Source of the DNA: Diaphorobacter nitroreducens
Lineage (GTDB): Bacteria > Pseudomonadota > Gammaproteobacteria > Burkholderiales > Burkholderiaceae_C
DNA: 64,000 bases
Assembly (NCBI GenBank): GCA_003755025.1
Contig: RJVL01000007.1
Span: forward strand, 62,001 to 126,000
Direction of reading: 5' to 3'
The translations under genes were made by a program, and so were the position numbers. Under the pieces are notes generated by a model. That model was not told the origin of the DNA and did no database searches. It worked only from the letters and a program-made list of their open reading frames with translations. Positions 1-7,566 of the stretch are shown piece after piece; the stretch's first letter is position 1, and the number at the start of each line of letters is the position of its first letter.

Positions 1-236
1 GCGCTGGCCAGCAGCCCCAGCGCCAGCAGCGGCTGCCGCCACGCGCGCGCAGCCAGCAGGCGCACACCCGGCCACTGCCCGCGCGCCAGCAGCAGCGCCG
101 TGGTGAACGGCAGCGTGCACAGCACGCGCCAGCCGAAGATCTGCTCGCCATCCAGCGGCGCCAGCGCCGGTGCCAGGTAATACATGGCGCCGAACAGAAC
201 GGACGCGACGATGGACGCAACAAGACCTTGGATCAC
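1..236 (-). CDS. rarD: RarD-like EamA-family permease, N-terminal part
   Basis: This is the first ~78 codons of a minus-strand gene that runs off the left edge. Reading from a GTG at 236, the protein begins V-I-Q-G-L-V-A-S and continues FGAMYYLAPALAPLDGEQIF, then GWRVLC. This matches the start of the RarD subgroup of drug/metabolite (EamA/DMT) transporters, whose N-terminus is a membrane helix followed by a conserved G-E-(E/Q)-I-F-G-W-R segment. The first two helices are visible at about residues 3-22 and 36-54. Family knowledge places it in the inner membrane as a ten-helix permease; the substrate is not known. No clear Shine-Dalgarno sequence precedes the GTG, which was chosen because family members start at this distance from the conserved motif. 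Confidence 0.75.
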   Translation of the reverse strand, partial: MIQGLVASIVASVLFGAMYYLAPALAPLDGEQIFGWRVLCTLPFTTALLLARGQWPGVRLLAARAWRQPLLALGLLAS

Positions 237-638
237 AACGGCAGCAGGTGGACAAGAAACGATGCGGGAAACCCGGCGACAACACGGCGTCGCCGCCGCG
301 GGCAAGACACGACAGGCACGCATCCGGACGAGGACAGCAGGCAGGCGCCCGAACGAGGAAAGGGCAGGCCTTTGCCCGCGTGCGACCCGCGATTGTCGGC
401 CATTGGCGCGCGCCCCGCCGCCGCACCACTTATGCCCACCGCCTGTGGGCGGCCCTGTGGACAACCGCCGGGACAACCCCGCGCAGGCCGCGCCGGCATT
501 GGGCTGCAGCGCATCGCCCATTTTTTAGGCAATCGGCATGGGCAAGGCCGCGATGCCGCGCGGACCTGCAAGCGCGCATCCGACACGGTTATAGTGCGCG
601 CCTTTGCGGCGTCACCGTGCGACAGCGGCGCGGCAGCA
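237..638. other. Intergenic region between rarD and the nuclease gene
   Basis: About 400 bases with no convincing coding region. Open frames exist on both strands but show no recognisable family and low-complexity, Arg/Pro-rich translations typical of shadow frames in high-GC DNA. A possible -10 element (TATAGT) lies at 590-595, upstream of the nuclease gene, without a good -35 partner. Promoters for the two divergent genes are expected here. Confidence 0.4.
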
Positions 639-1139
639 GTGGCCGCATGCCGACGCGCCACCGCCACCGCGCCGCGCTTTTATCCGCTCTTCACCACTGC
701 CCCACCCGTGTCCGCTGCCGCCCTCCTCTGCCTTGTGATTGCCATCAGCGATGGCGACACGCTCACCGTGCGTTGCGGCACGCCGGGGGCCTGGCGCCCG
801 CAGCGCGTGCGCGTGGTGGCGATCGACGCGCCCGAGAGCCGCCAGGCCTTCGGCCAGCGCGCGCGCCAGAACCTGGCGCGCCTGTGCTTTCGCCAGCAGG
901 CCGCCCTGCGCACGCTGGGCCGCGACGACTACGGCCGCACGCTGGCGCATGTACGCTGCCAGGGGCAGGACGTGGGCACGGCCCAGGTGCGCGCCGGCCT
1001 GGCCTGGGTTTATGCATCGCAGGCCAAGCGCTACCCCCACCTGGTGGCGCTGCAGCGCCAGGCACGCGCCAGCCAGACTGGGCTGTGGTCGCAGCCACGC
1101 CCGCAGGCCCCCTGGGACTACCGGCGCCGGCACCGGTAG
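639..1139 (+). CDS. Thermonuclease-family (SNase-like) endonuclease
   Basis: Staphylococcal nuclease-like protein, 166 residues from a GTG at 639. The family cleaves single- and double-stranded DNA or RNA using Ca2+. Visible motifs are the metal-binding S-D-G-D-T-L segment, the I-D-A-P-E-S motif carrying a catalytic Asp/Glu, and the D-D-Y-G-R-T segment carrying the second catalytic Arg. A hydrophobic stretch just before the domain (around VSAAALLCLVIA) could be a short signal peptide or anchor, consistent with the usual exported location. The start is uncertain: the frame is open far upstream, with GTGs at 639 and 708. I chose 639 because it leaves a basic segment before the hydrophobic one. 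Confidence 0.75.
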   Translation: MAACRRATATAPRFYPLFTTAPPVSAAALLCLVIAISDGDTLTVRCGTPGAWRPQRVRVVAIDAPESRQAFGQRARQNLARLCFRQQAALRTLGRDDYGRTLAHVRCQGQDVGTAQVRAGLAWVYASQAKRYPHLVALQRQARASQTGLWSQPRPQAPWDYRRRHR

Positions 1140-1145
1140 GCGACT

Positions 1146-1200
1146 ATCATTTCAATAGCTGTTCGCGCTTTTCCATCAAGCGCTACGGGCCATTTTGGCT
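1146..1200 (+). repeat. Dispersed palindromic intergenic repeat, copy 1
   Basis: Contains TCAATAGCTG, then CGCGCTT, a short spacer, and AAGCGCTA, followed by GGGCCATTTT. The CGCTT/AAGCG arms form a hairpin between the convergent nuclease and DHH genes. The same layout recurs at 3747-3802, 6981-7040, 15613-15639, 17471-17527 and 24397-24438. Confidence 0.7.
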
Positions 1201-2146
1201 AGGAACTCGCACCCGTTTCGTCGGCCTGAAACACGCCGGACAGCAACTGCGCCAGCCGCTCGCCAGGCAGGCGAAAGCCGCAGGCCTGGGCATGGCCGCC
1301 GCCGCCCATGCTCACGGCCAGGGGCGAGCAGTCGTAGCCGCGCTGCGAGCGCAGGCCCACCTTGACCTGCCCGTCCTTGCCCACCACCCACATCAGCGCG
1401 AAGGTGCCGCTCTGGCGCGACAGCAACTCGCCCACCAGGCTGTGGAAGGCGCCGGGCGCATTCACCATCAGCCCGGCCTCGCCGTTGAACACCAGCGGCT
1501 GCGCACCGCCCGCCACGTCCTGCGCCAAATGGCGGAACTTCTCGTCCATGGCCTGCCCGCGCGCGACGAAGGCCGCCGTCTCGGCGGGCGTGAAGTCGGC
1601 GATCTGCTGCCAACGGGCGAAGTCGAACGGCTCCATGTCCAGCGCCGCCACGTAGCCCGCGGTGTCGGGGTACTGCCAGGCCCACAGGTCGCGGTCTTCC
1701 ACGTGGCGCACCAAGGCGGGCAGTGGTGCGTCACGGTGGAAAAACTCCCACGCCAGGCGCGCGCCAGACTTGCCCATGTCGAAGTGCAGGCCCCCGCAGC
1801 GGCAGGCAAAGCCCTCCAACTGCTCGGCCGCGCTCTTGTGGTGGTCCAGCAGTACCAGCCGGGCGGCACGCGCGTCGATGGCGGCGAGCAGGTCGGGCGC
1901 AAACGCAAAGTCCAGCACGTACACGGCCCGCCCCTGCAGCGGCGGCAGGTCGTCCACGGTGGCCACCTGCCCGTGGGTCAGCCCCAGGCATTCGACCTGA
2001 CCGCCATAAAAGCGCCAGGCGGCCAGCGCGGCGGCAAAACCGTCGGCGCAGCGGCCGTGGTACAGCACCAGCGGGTGCGGGTCGTCCCGCTGCGGCGCGG
2101 CCAGCAGCGACAGGGGCAGGAAGGTGGAGCGCGAAGACACAGTCAT
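1199..2146 (-). CDS. DHH/DHHA1-domain phosphoesterase family protein
   Basis: 315 residues on the minus strand. The N-terminal DHH domain shows the Y-H-G-R-C-A-D-G-F-A motif (about residues 29-38), V-L-D-F-A-F, and L-L-D-H-H-K-S (the DHH signature, about residues 98-104). The C-terminal DHHA1 domain shows the G-G-G-G-H-A-Q-A-C-G-F motif near residue 280. Together these indicate a Mn2+-dependent phosphodiesterase/exonuclease of the RecJ/NrnA superfamily. The compact length resembles stand-alone DHH phosphohydrolases rather than RecJ, so nanoRNA or cyclic-dinucleotide breakdown is possible, but substrate cannot be assigned from sequence. The stop falls inside the downstream repeat. It is divergent from the small gene at 2285. 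Confidence 0.8.
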   Translation of the reverse strand: MTVSSRSTFLPLSLLAAPQRDDPHPLVLYHGRCADGFAAALAAWRFYGGQVECLGLTHGQVATVDDLPPLQGRAVYVLDFAFAPDLLAAIDARAARLVLLDHHKSAAEQLEGFACRCGGLHFDMGKSGARLAWEFFHRDAPLPALVRHVEDRDLWAWQYPDTAGYVAALDMEPFDFARWQQIADFTPAETAAFVARGQAMDEKFRHLAQDVAGGAQPLVFNGEAGLMVNAPGAFHSLVGELLSRQSGTFALMWVVGKDGQVKVGLRSQRGYDCSPLAVSMGGGGHAQACGFRLPGERLAQLLSGVFQADETGASS

Positions 2147-2284
2147 GGCGGGATTGTCGGTCAGCGCACGGCACCGAACTGCCTACTTGAGAACGGGGCC
2201 TTTGTTGTACCGGCCTCGCCCCAGGGGCCACAATAACCCCGTCCGCCGCACCGTTTGCGCGGCGCAGCACCGGGAGCCAGTCAC

Positions 2285-2554
2285 ATGCCCATGGAACTTC
2301 TCCGTCAACTTGCGCAGCGGGACCAGTTTCCCGCCCCCGTCGTCGGTGAGGCAGAGGTGGACAAGCTGCGTGTCCTGCGCGCCGCGGGCATGGTGCAGGC
2401 TGAACTGCCCGGCGAAGGCGAATCCGTACGCTCCGCACGCGTCATCACCATCACCGGGCTGGGCCGGGCCACCCTGCGCGCCCAGGCGGCCCGCGAATTC
2501 ATCGCCCGGCGCGACCGACTCCCCGGCACGCCCCTCTCCACCGCCAAGGCGTAG
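2285..2554 (+). CDS. Conserved-looking small hypothetical protein (89 aa)
   Basis: Starts at an ATG preceded by GGGAG about 8 bases upstream. The product begins MPMELLRQLAQRDQF and has an alternating basic/acidic composition. A leucine-rich N-terminal helix is followed by a segment (ITGLGRATLRAQAA) resembling the end of a winged-helix or small DNA-binding fold. No family could be assigned. The downstream membrane-protein gene follows after about 110 bases. Confidence 0.55.
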   Translation: MPMELLRQLAQRDQFPAPVVGEAEVDKLRVLRAAGMVQAELPGEGESVRSARVITITGLGRATLRAQAAREFIARRDRLPGTPLSTAKA

Positions 2555-2665
2555 CGCGCTCGCGTCGCCTGCGGGAGCTCCTGGCCGCTGCAGCCCCCGC
2601 CACTGTTATCATGGCTGTACAAACATCCAGTTAACACCCTATCACCACGCAACGGCCACATCACC

Positions 2666-2953
2666 ATGGGACTTGACCAGATCGCCATCGCCCTGCTGGG
2701 TGCCACCGCCGCCTGGCTGTCGCAGGCGCGCAGAACGGCGCTGCGCCGCTGGGCCTGCATCTTCGGGCTGCTGGGGCAGCCGTTCTGGTTCTACGCCTCG
2801 TGGAAGGCCGAGCAGTGGGGCATCTTTGCCGTGTCCATCATCTACATGGGCGCGTGGCTGCGCGGCCTGTGGGTGTACTGGCTCACCTCGCAGCAGGACC
2901 CGCCCCATTCGGGCCTGAGCACCATCCAGCTCACCCCGGGGCGCAACCCCTGA
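2666..2953 (+). CDS. Small inner-membrane protein, function unknown
   Basis: 95 residues with at least two predicted membrane segments (IAIALLGATAAWL at about residues 6-18, and FAVSIIYMGAWLRGLWVYWL at about 53-72). An aromatic stretch FWFYASWKAEQWG lies between them. The topology and size resemble small YgjV-like or SemiSWEET-like membrane proteins, but this is only a resemblance. Its stop codon overlaps the probable beginning of the pseudouridine synthase gene, so the two are probably co-transcribed. Confidence 0.6.
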   Translation: MGLDQIAIALLGATAAWLSQARRTALRRWACIFGLLGQPFWFYASWKAEQWGIFAVSIIYMGAWLRGLWVYWLTSQQDPPHSGLSTIQLTPGRNP

Positions 2954-3756
2954 CGCCCGCGCACCCTCCGCTGCGCCTGCTGTGGCAGGACGCGCACATG
3001 GTGGCCGTTTTCAAGCCGGCGGGCTGGCTGGTGCACCGCACAGGTCTGGACGCAGGCGAAACGCGCTTCGTGATGCAGGCGCTGCGCGACCAGATCGGCC
3101 AGCACGTCTACCCCGTGCACCGGCTGGACAAGGGCACCTGCGGCGTGCTCGTCATGGCCCTGCTCCCCGCCGCCGCGCGGGCCCTGGCCGACGCCTTCGC
3201 CCGGCATGCCGTGCGCAAGCAGTACTTGGCGCTGGTACGCGGCTGGGCACCGGCGCAGGCCGAAGTGGACCACCCGCTGCGCCCCGACGACGCGCCGCCC
3301 GACGCCCCCACCCAGCCTGCCCACACGCGCCTCATGCGCCTGGCGCGGCTGGAGCTGCCCGAGTCCAGCGACCCCCGCTTTGCCACGACGCGCGCATCGC
3401 TGGTGCTGGCCGAGCCGACCACGGGGCGCCGCCACCAGATCCGCCGCCACCTCAAGCATCTGGCCCACCCCATCCTGGGTGACGCCACCCACGGCAAGGG
3501 GCCGCTCAACCGTTGGTGGGAACAGCGCCTCGGCCTGCACCGCCTGTGGCTGCATGCGTGGCAGCTCAGCCTGCCCCACCCCGCAGACGGCCGCCTGGTC
3601 ACGCTGCACAGTGGATTGCAGTGGCCCGCTGCCAGAACATCCACCACCGCCACCGCACCCCCGCAGCCAAACGCGGACGCAGCGCCCGATTGGCAGCAAC
3701 ACATCTGGACCCTGCCCTGGCAGCAGGACATCGAAGACGCGCTACCAAAAGAGTAG
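2950..3756 (+). CDS. RluA-family pseudouridine synthase, TruC-like
   Basis: Isomerises uridine to pseudouridine in tRNA or rRNA. The sequence shows V-F-K-P-A-G-W-L-V-H-R near the N-terminus, the catalytic loop P-V-H-R-L-D-K-G-T-C-G-V (the Asp of H-R-L-D is catalytic), the R-K-Q-Y-L-A-L-V segment, and G-R-R-H-Q-I-R-R-H-L. These are all family hallmarks. The short N-terminus and absence of an S4 domain point to TruC (tRNA uridine-65) rather than RluC/D. The start is unusual. No ATG, GTG or TTG lies in the expected place before L-R-L-L-W-Q-D; the nearest ATG (2998) would cut into the domain. The given start is a CTG overlapping the previous stop. The gene ends inside a dispersed repeat. Confidence 0.8.
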   Translation: MTPAHPPLRLLWQDAHMVAVFKPAGWLVHRTGLDAGETRFVMQALRDQIGQHVYPVHRLDKGTCGVLVMALLPAAARALADAFARHAVRKQYLALVRGWAPAQAEVDHPLRPDDAPPDAPTQPAHTRLMRLARLELPESSDPRFATTRASLVLAEPTTGRRHQIRRHLKHLAHPILGDATHGKGPLNRWWEQRLGLHRLWLHAWQLSLPHPADGRLVTLHSGLQWPAARTSTTATAPPQPNADAAPDWQQHIWTLPWQQDIEDALPKE

Positions 3757-3802
3757 CTTTTCGCGCTTACCTAGCAAGCGCTACCGGCCAATTTTTATCT
3801 AA
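3747..3802 (+). repeat. Dispersed palindromic intergenic repeat, copy 2
   Basis: Reads GAGTAGCTTTTCGCGCTTAC, then CTAGCAAGCGCTACCGGCC and AATTTTTATC. It has the same CGCGCTT/AAGCGCTA core as copy 1. The copy supplies the stop codon of the pseudouridine synthase gene (TAG at 3754-3756). Confidence 0.7.
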
Positions 3803-3980
3803 CGCCCTGCTGCTTTTCGGAGCATCCCGCCACCCGGCCGTGTCCTACCCACAGGAGCGGCGGCCGCCGCTGCCCACCCCTGTCTGCGCGCTTCACACTG
3901 GCGGCCATGCACCGTGCAGCGCCCCACGCTTTCCTCCCCGCTTTGCCCCTTTCTCGCCTGGTCTTCAGGCGTGGCACGCC

Positions 3981-4550
3981 ATGACCGGCTGGTGGGCTGA
4001 CGCCCTGGCCGTGGCCGCCCACGAGTTCTCGGACATTGGCGACCCCCAGCAAACCACGCGGGTGGTCTTGCGCATGGGTGTAGCCGCGCTGCTGGGCGGC
4101 CTGCTGGGGTGGGAGCGCGAGCAGGCCGGCAAGGCCGCAGGCATGCGCACCCACATGCTGGTGGCCATGGGCGCCGCGTTGTTCGTGCTCGTCGCGCAGC
4201 AGGCGGGCATTGCCCCGGCGGACAACAGCCGTGTGCTGCAAGGGGTGATCGCCGGTATCGGCTTCCTGGGCGCGGGCACCATCCTGAAGGGCGACGCGGA
4301 AAGTCAGGTCAAGGGCCTGACCACCGCGGCCGGCATCTGGCTCACGGCCGCCATCGGCGTGGCCGCGGGCCTGGGGCGTGAGAGCACGGCCATCCTGGCC
4401 ACGCTGCTGGCAGTGGTGGTGCTGTGGGTGATTCCGCTGGTACAGCGCGCCGCCCCGACGGACCCAGGCCAGCCTCCGGCTCGACGCAAACGCCTGCGGC
4501 GCAAAACGCGCGCTGGTCTGACAACCGACACCCCGCAGGATGGCCTGTAA
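3981..4550 (+). CDS. MgtC/SapB-family inner-membrane protein
   Basis: 189 residues from the ATG at 3981 (MTGWWADALAV). Four hydrophobic segments follow the amphipathic start. The MgtC family signature is clear: L-L-G-G-L-L-G-W-E-R-E, G-M-R-T-H-M-L-V-A-M-G, and G-I-G-F-L-G-A-G-T-I-L-K with T-T-A-A-G-I-W. The family is linked to growth at low Mg2+ and to modulation of F-type ATP synthase or transporters, and is not itself a proven Mg2+ transporter. The C-terminal ACT-like domain of long MgtC proteins is absent; instead there is a short basic tail (ARRKRLRRKTRAG). A terminator follows directly. Confidence 0.8.
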   Translation: MTGWWADALAVAAHEFSDIGDPQQTTRVVLRMGVAALLGGLLGWEREQAGKAAGMRTHMLVAMGAALFVLVAQQAGIAPADNSRVLQGVIAGIGFLGAGTILKGDAESQVKGLTTAAGIWLTAAIGVAAGLGRESTAILATLLAVVVLWVIPLVQRAAPTDPGQPPARRKRLRRKTRAGLTTDTPQDGL

Positions 4551-4556
4551 TGCGGT

Positions 4557-4578
4557 AGGGGGCACCCGTCCCCCTTTT
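4557..4578 (+). terminator. Rho-independent terminator after the mgtC-like gene
   Basis: AGGGGG, a 7-base loop, then CCCCCT and a run of four T. It begins 6 bases after the stop codon. Confidence 0.55.
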
Positions 4579-4604
4579 GACCGCAACGACCCAGGAGCAC
4601 GCAC

Positions 4605-4814
4605 ATGCCCCAGCAAGCCACCATCCAAGGCCACGTCACCTACCGGGAAGGAGACGGCATGCCCATTGCCATTCCGGAAGGACCGGTGGAACTCACCTTT
4701 GCCACCGACAGCGTCACGCTGAGCTGGCGCGACGACAACAACACCGCAGGCCTCACCGCCCTGCCGCGTGACCAGTACGAGCTGTATGTCGCCGACGGCA
4801 AGATCGTGCTGTAG
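4605..4814 (+). CDS. Small hypothetical protein (69 aa), beta-rich
   Basis: Starts at ATG after AGGAGC. The product MPQQATIQGHVTYREGDG continues with alternating hydrophobic residues (VELTFATDSVTLSW) that suggest a small beta-barrel or sandwich. No cysteine, signal peptide or membrane segment is present. The family is not recognised; the clean ribosome-binding site and position after a terminator support a real gene. Confidence 0.5.
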   Translation: MPQQATIQGHVTYREGDGMPIAIPEGPVELTFATDSVTLSWRDDNNTAGLTALPRDQYELYVADGKIVL

Positions 4815-4972
4815 TCCCTCCCGCGTGCGGGCCCCGGTCGGCAAGGCCCCGCGCTGCCCGCCACAGTGGCAGAACCCAGGCCCAGCCATGGCCCGTGGGG
4901 GCCCACGGGCCGCACATTGATGGCGCAACGGTGTCGGCGCTACCATGCGCCACACAACCGTGCGCCTTTGCC

Positions 4973-6964
4973 ATGTCCAGCCCCTCTTCATTCGTGCCTC
5001 CGCCTGCCAGCGCGGTCAAGCCGGCTTTGTCCGAAGAGCCCGGGCTGCCGGTGGACGACGGACTGTGCGCAGGCGATGCAATGGACGCCGCGCAACTGCG
5101 GCGGCTGCTCCAGGCCGCCCTGCCCGACAAGAGCCAGCACAAGGCAGCCGGCTGGTTCGGGCAGATGGACTTTCTGCTCACGCGCAGCCACGTGGATGAA
5201 GACCAGGACGCCTACCACGACGCCCTGTTCATCACTCTCTGGAAGCGCTGGGACTTCTGGCTCGCCCTGCCCCCGGCCGAGAGCGCACCTACCCACGCGC
5301 TGGCGCAGGCCTGGGCGCGGTTGCGCTCTGGCGTCCCGCCTCCACCCCCCGGCGCGGACGGCCTGGTGCGCCAATACCGCGCCTACGACAGCGCCGGCCA
5401 GCCCGGCGCATGGCAGCCGCTCCCCGCACAGGCAGGGGCGGGCGACGCGGCAGCCGGCGCGCTGGCCGCCTGCGGAGAGGGCTGGCGCGAGGTGCTGGCC
5501 TACTGGCGCCTGGCCGAGGGCCAGCGCCGCGCCGGCCGGCCGCTGCGCGAGCGGCTGCATGCCACGCTCACCCCCGCACGCATCGAGGCGCTGACGCTGC
5601 TGCCCGTATTCACCACCCGCTACAACACATGGAGCGACCCCGAGCGCAACGGCTGGTGGGAGGGCGACGTGTGGATCGGCGCGCGCCAGCCCGGCCAGCA
5701 GGGGGGCCATTCATGGGGCCGGGCGCTCAAGTTCAGCTGGCGCAACGGCAGCGAGCGCGCTGGCGACCCCGAGGACGACGCACATGCCTGCTACCAGATC
5801 GACCTGACGCCCAGCGATGCCCTGCCGGAGGGCACGGCCCACCCGAACGGCCTGCGCATCAGCTACAGCCAGCGCCAGAGCGATCCGCGCACGCCGCTGC
5901 CCAACCACGCCGTGCAGCACATGCAGCACCTGCTGGAGCTGTTCACCACGCTGGAGCAGCGCCTGCACGCCGCCCATGCACAAGAGCAACAGGCACTGCA
6001 CTCCAGCGGCTTGTCCGGCGATGCCCCGCCCCTGCCCCGCCTGCCGCCCTTCGCGCCGCACGAGGCCGACGCCGAGGTGTTCGGGCCCGTCCTCATGGCG
6101 CTGTCGCACGACTGGCAGGCCCACGGCCGGGCCCACGCCGCCCGCGTGCGGGAGCACTGGCTGAAGCAGGCCGACGCCGCTGAGGCCGCGGCGGCCCTGG
6201 AGCACGGCACAGAACCCGCGGCGTCATCCGCTGCGGCGGCGGCCGCTGCGGCGACGGCCGCTGCGGTAGGCGATGCCGTACCCGCCCATGGTGTGGCGCT
6301 CGGCGCCGCGGCAGCCGGCACGGCCCCGGTGACCGTACCGCCCGCCCCTGTGCATTTCATGCCTGTGCAGCCCACCGACCCGCGCGGCCCCCAGGCTGGC
6401 GCTGTGCTGCAACTGGCACGCGCTGTACACGCGCTGGCCGACGGCGACCTGTCCGCACGCTTTCACCGGCGCTTTGCCTTCGCGCCCCATGTCTATGCCC
6501 ACCACGCCGCACGCACCGGCCACGCCGTGGACGCCCTGCAGTGGCTGGAAGATGGCCGTCTGCTGGCCCGCACGGAGCCCGTGCATCCCACGCAAGCACC
6601 CGCGTGGTGGCGGGTCAGCGCCGATGCGTGGGCGCTGAGCCCCACGGTCGCTCCGCCAAACCTGCCTGCATCGTGCCCCGCCGCCACCGCCCATGGCCTG
6701 CGTGTGGAGGGCGACGCACAGGGCGATCTGCACGGCCTGGCCGAGGACGGCACGGCCCTCTGGCGCCACCACATCGGCGGCGCCATCCTGGCGATCGCTG
6801 CAGCGCCCGACGGCCACACCCTGGCCGTGGGCAGCGCCAGCGGTTACCTGGTACTGCTGCGCAAGGGCAGCGGCACCGACCCGGCCCTGCTCAGCACGTC
6901 GCGCTATGCGGAGCTGCGGCGCTTCATCTTCTGGGCGGATGCATCCAACCCGCTGGCCTGGTAG
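4973..6964 (+). CDS. Large hypothetical protein with C-terminal WD40-like segment
   Basis: 663 residues from the ATG at 4973; an upstream in-frame start exists at 4895 but has no ribosome-binding site. The N-terminal ~330 residues are tryptophan-rich (FITLWKRWDFWLALPPA, WWEGDVWIGARQPG) and look globular. A central segment (about residues 410-460) is almost pure Ala with interspersed Glu/His and appears to be a flexible linker. The last ~120 residues contain a beta-propeller-like stretch (GAILAIAAAPDGHTLAVGSA), which resembles a WD40 or PQQ blade. I do not recognise the family. No signal peptide is visible, so it is probably cytoplasmic. A dispersed repeat follows the stop. Confidence 0.6.
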   Translation: MSSPSSFVPPPASAVKPALSEEPGLPVDDGLCAGDAMDAAQLRRLLQAALPDKSQHKAAGWFGQMDFLLTRSHVDEDQDAYHDALFITLWKRWDFWLALPPAESAPTHALAQAWARLRSGVPPPPPGADGLVRQYRAYDSAGQPGAWQPLPAQAGAGDAAAGALAACGEGWREVLAYWRLAEGQRRAGRPLRERLHATLTPARIEALTLLPVFTTRYNTWSDPERNGWWEGDVWIGARQPGQQGGHSWGRALKFSWRNGSERAGDPEDDAHACYQIDLTPSDALPEGTAHPNGLRISYSQRQSDPRTPLPNHAVQHMQHLLELFTTLEQRLHAAHAQEQQALHSSGLSGDAPPLPRLPPFAPHEADAEVFGPVLMALSHDWQAHGRAHAARVREHWLKQADAAEAAAALEHGTEPAASSAAAAAAAATAAAVGDAVPAHGVALGAAAAGTAPVTVPPAPVHFMPVQPTDPRGPQAGAVLQLARAVHALADGDLSARFHRRFAFAPHVYAHHAARTGHAVDALQWLEDGRLLARTEPVHPTQAPAWWRVSADAWALSPTVAPPNLPASCPAATAHGLRVEGDAQGDLHGLAEDGTALWRHHIGGAILAIAAAPDGHTLAVGSASGYLVLLRKGSGTDPALLSTSRYAELRRFIFWADASNPLAW

Positions 6965-6980
6965 GGGCAGCGCGTGCATT

Positions 6981-7040
6981 GCTTCAATATCCATAGCTGC
7001 TCGCGCTTGACAGGTGGGCGCTAGAGGCATTTTTCATTCA
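6981..7040 (+). repeat. Dispersed palindromic intergenic repeat, copy 3
   Basis: Carries CAATATCCATAGCTGCTCGC, GCTTGACAGG, and GGGCGCTAGAGGCATTTTTC. This copy matches most closely the form I know from Comamonadaceae intergenic regions. It sits 10 bases before the OsmC-like gene. Confidence 0.7.
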
Positions 7041-7049
7041 AACACCACC

Positions 7050-7523
7050 ATGGCCACTTACCACGCCGAAATCACCTGGACGCGCGACGCCACGCCGCAG
7101 GACTTCCTCAAGAACCGCTACAGCCGCCGCCACCTGCTGCGCTTTGACGGTGGCGCGCAGTTGGCCGGCTCCTCGTCGCCCCACGTCGTGCCGCTGCCCT
7201 GGTCCGACGCGGCCGCCGTGGACCCGGAGGAAGCCTTCGTCGCCGCACTGTCGAGCTGCCACATGCTGTGGTTCCTCTCCATCGCCGCGCGGCAGGGTTT
7301 TTGCGTGGACGACTACCGCGATGCAGCCGAGGGCGTGATGGCCCGCAACGCCCAGGGCCGCATGGCCATGACCGTGGTCACGCTGCGCCCGGCGGTGCGC
7401 TTTGGCGGCGACCCGCAGCCCACGCACGAACAGCTGCACGCCCTGCACCATGAGGCGCATGAACAGTGCTTCATCGCCAACTCGGTCACCACCGAGGTGC
7501 GCTGCGAGCCGCTGCTGGCCTAG
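7050..7523 (+). CDS. OsmC-family peroxiredoxin-like protein
   Basis: 157 residues (MATYHAEITWTRD). OsmC/Ohr proteins reduce organic hydroperoxides with two cysteines. Here the first lies in A-A-L-S-S-C-H-M-L-W and a second in G-F-C-V-D-D-Y, separated by 16 residues. Family members have the second Cys further downstream in a similar V-x-x-Y context, so the assignment to the OsmC-like branch rather than Ohr is likely. The C-terminal A-H-E-Q-C-F-I-A-N-S segment, a third conserved Cys with Asn-Ser, matches OsmC (catalytic Cys near the end of the fold). The protein is cytoplasmic. Confidence 0.8.
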   Translation: MATYHAEITWTRDATPQDFLKNRYSRRHLLRFDGGAQLAGSSSPHVVPLPWSDAAAVDPEEAFVAALSSCHMLWFLSIAARQGFCVDDYRDAAEGVMARNAQGRMAMTVVTLRPAVRFGGDPQPTHEQLHALHHEAHEQCFIANSVTTEVRCEPLLA

Positions 7524-7566
7524 GGCCTGTGAACTGCGCAGATCCTGCGAGCGGACCTGGCCCTGA

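Noticed and set aside
170-2236. A 688-codon plus-strand frame spanning the nuclease and DHH genes
   Set aside because: It is antisense to the DHH phosphoesterase and out of frame with the nuclease. The translation is Arg/His/Gln-rich without any domain, as expected for shadow frames in GC-rich DNA.
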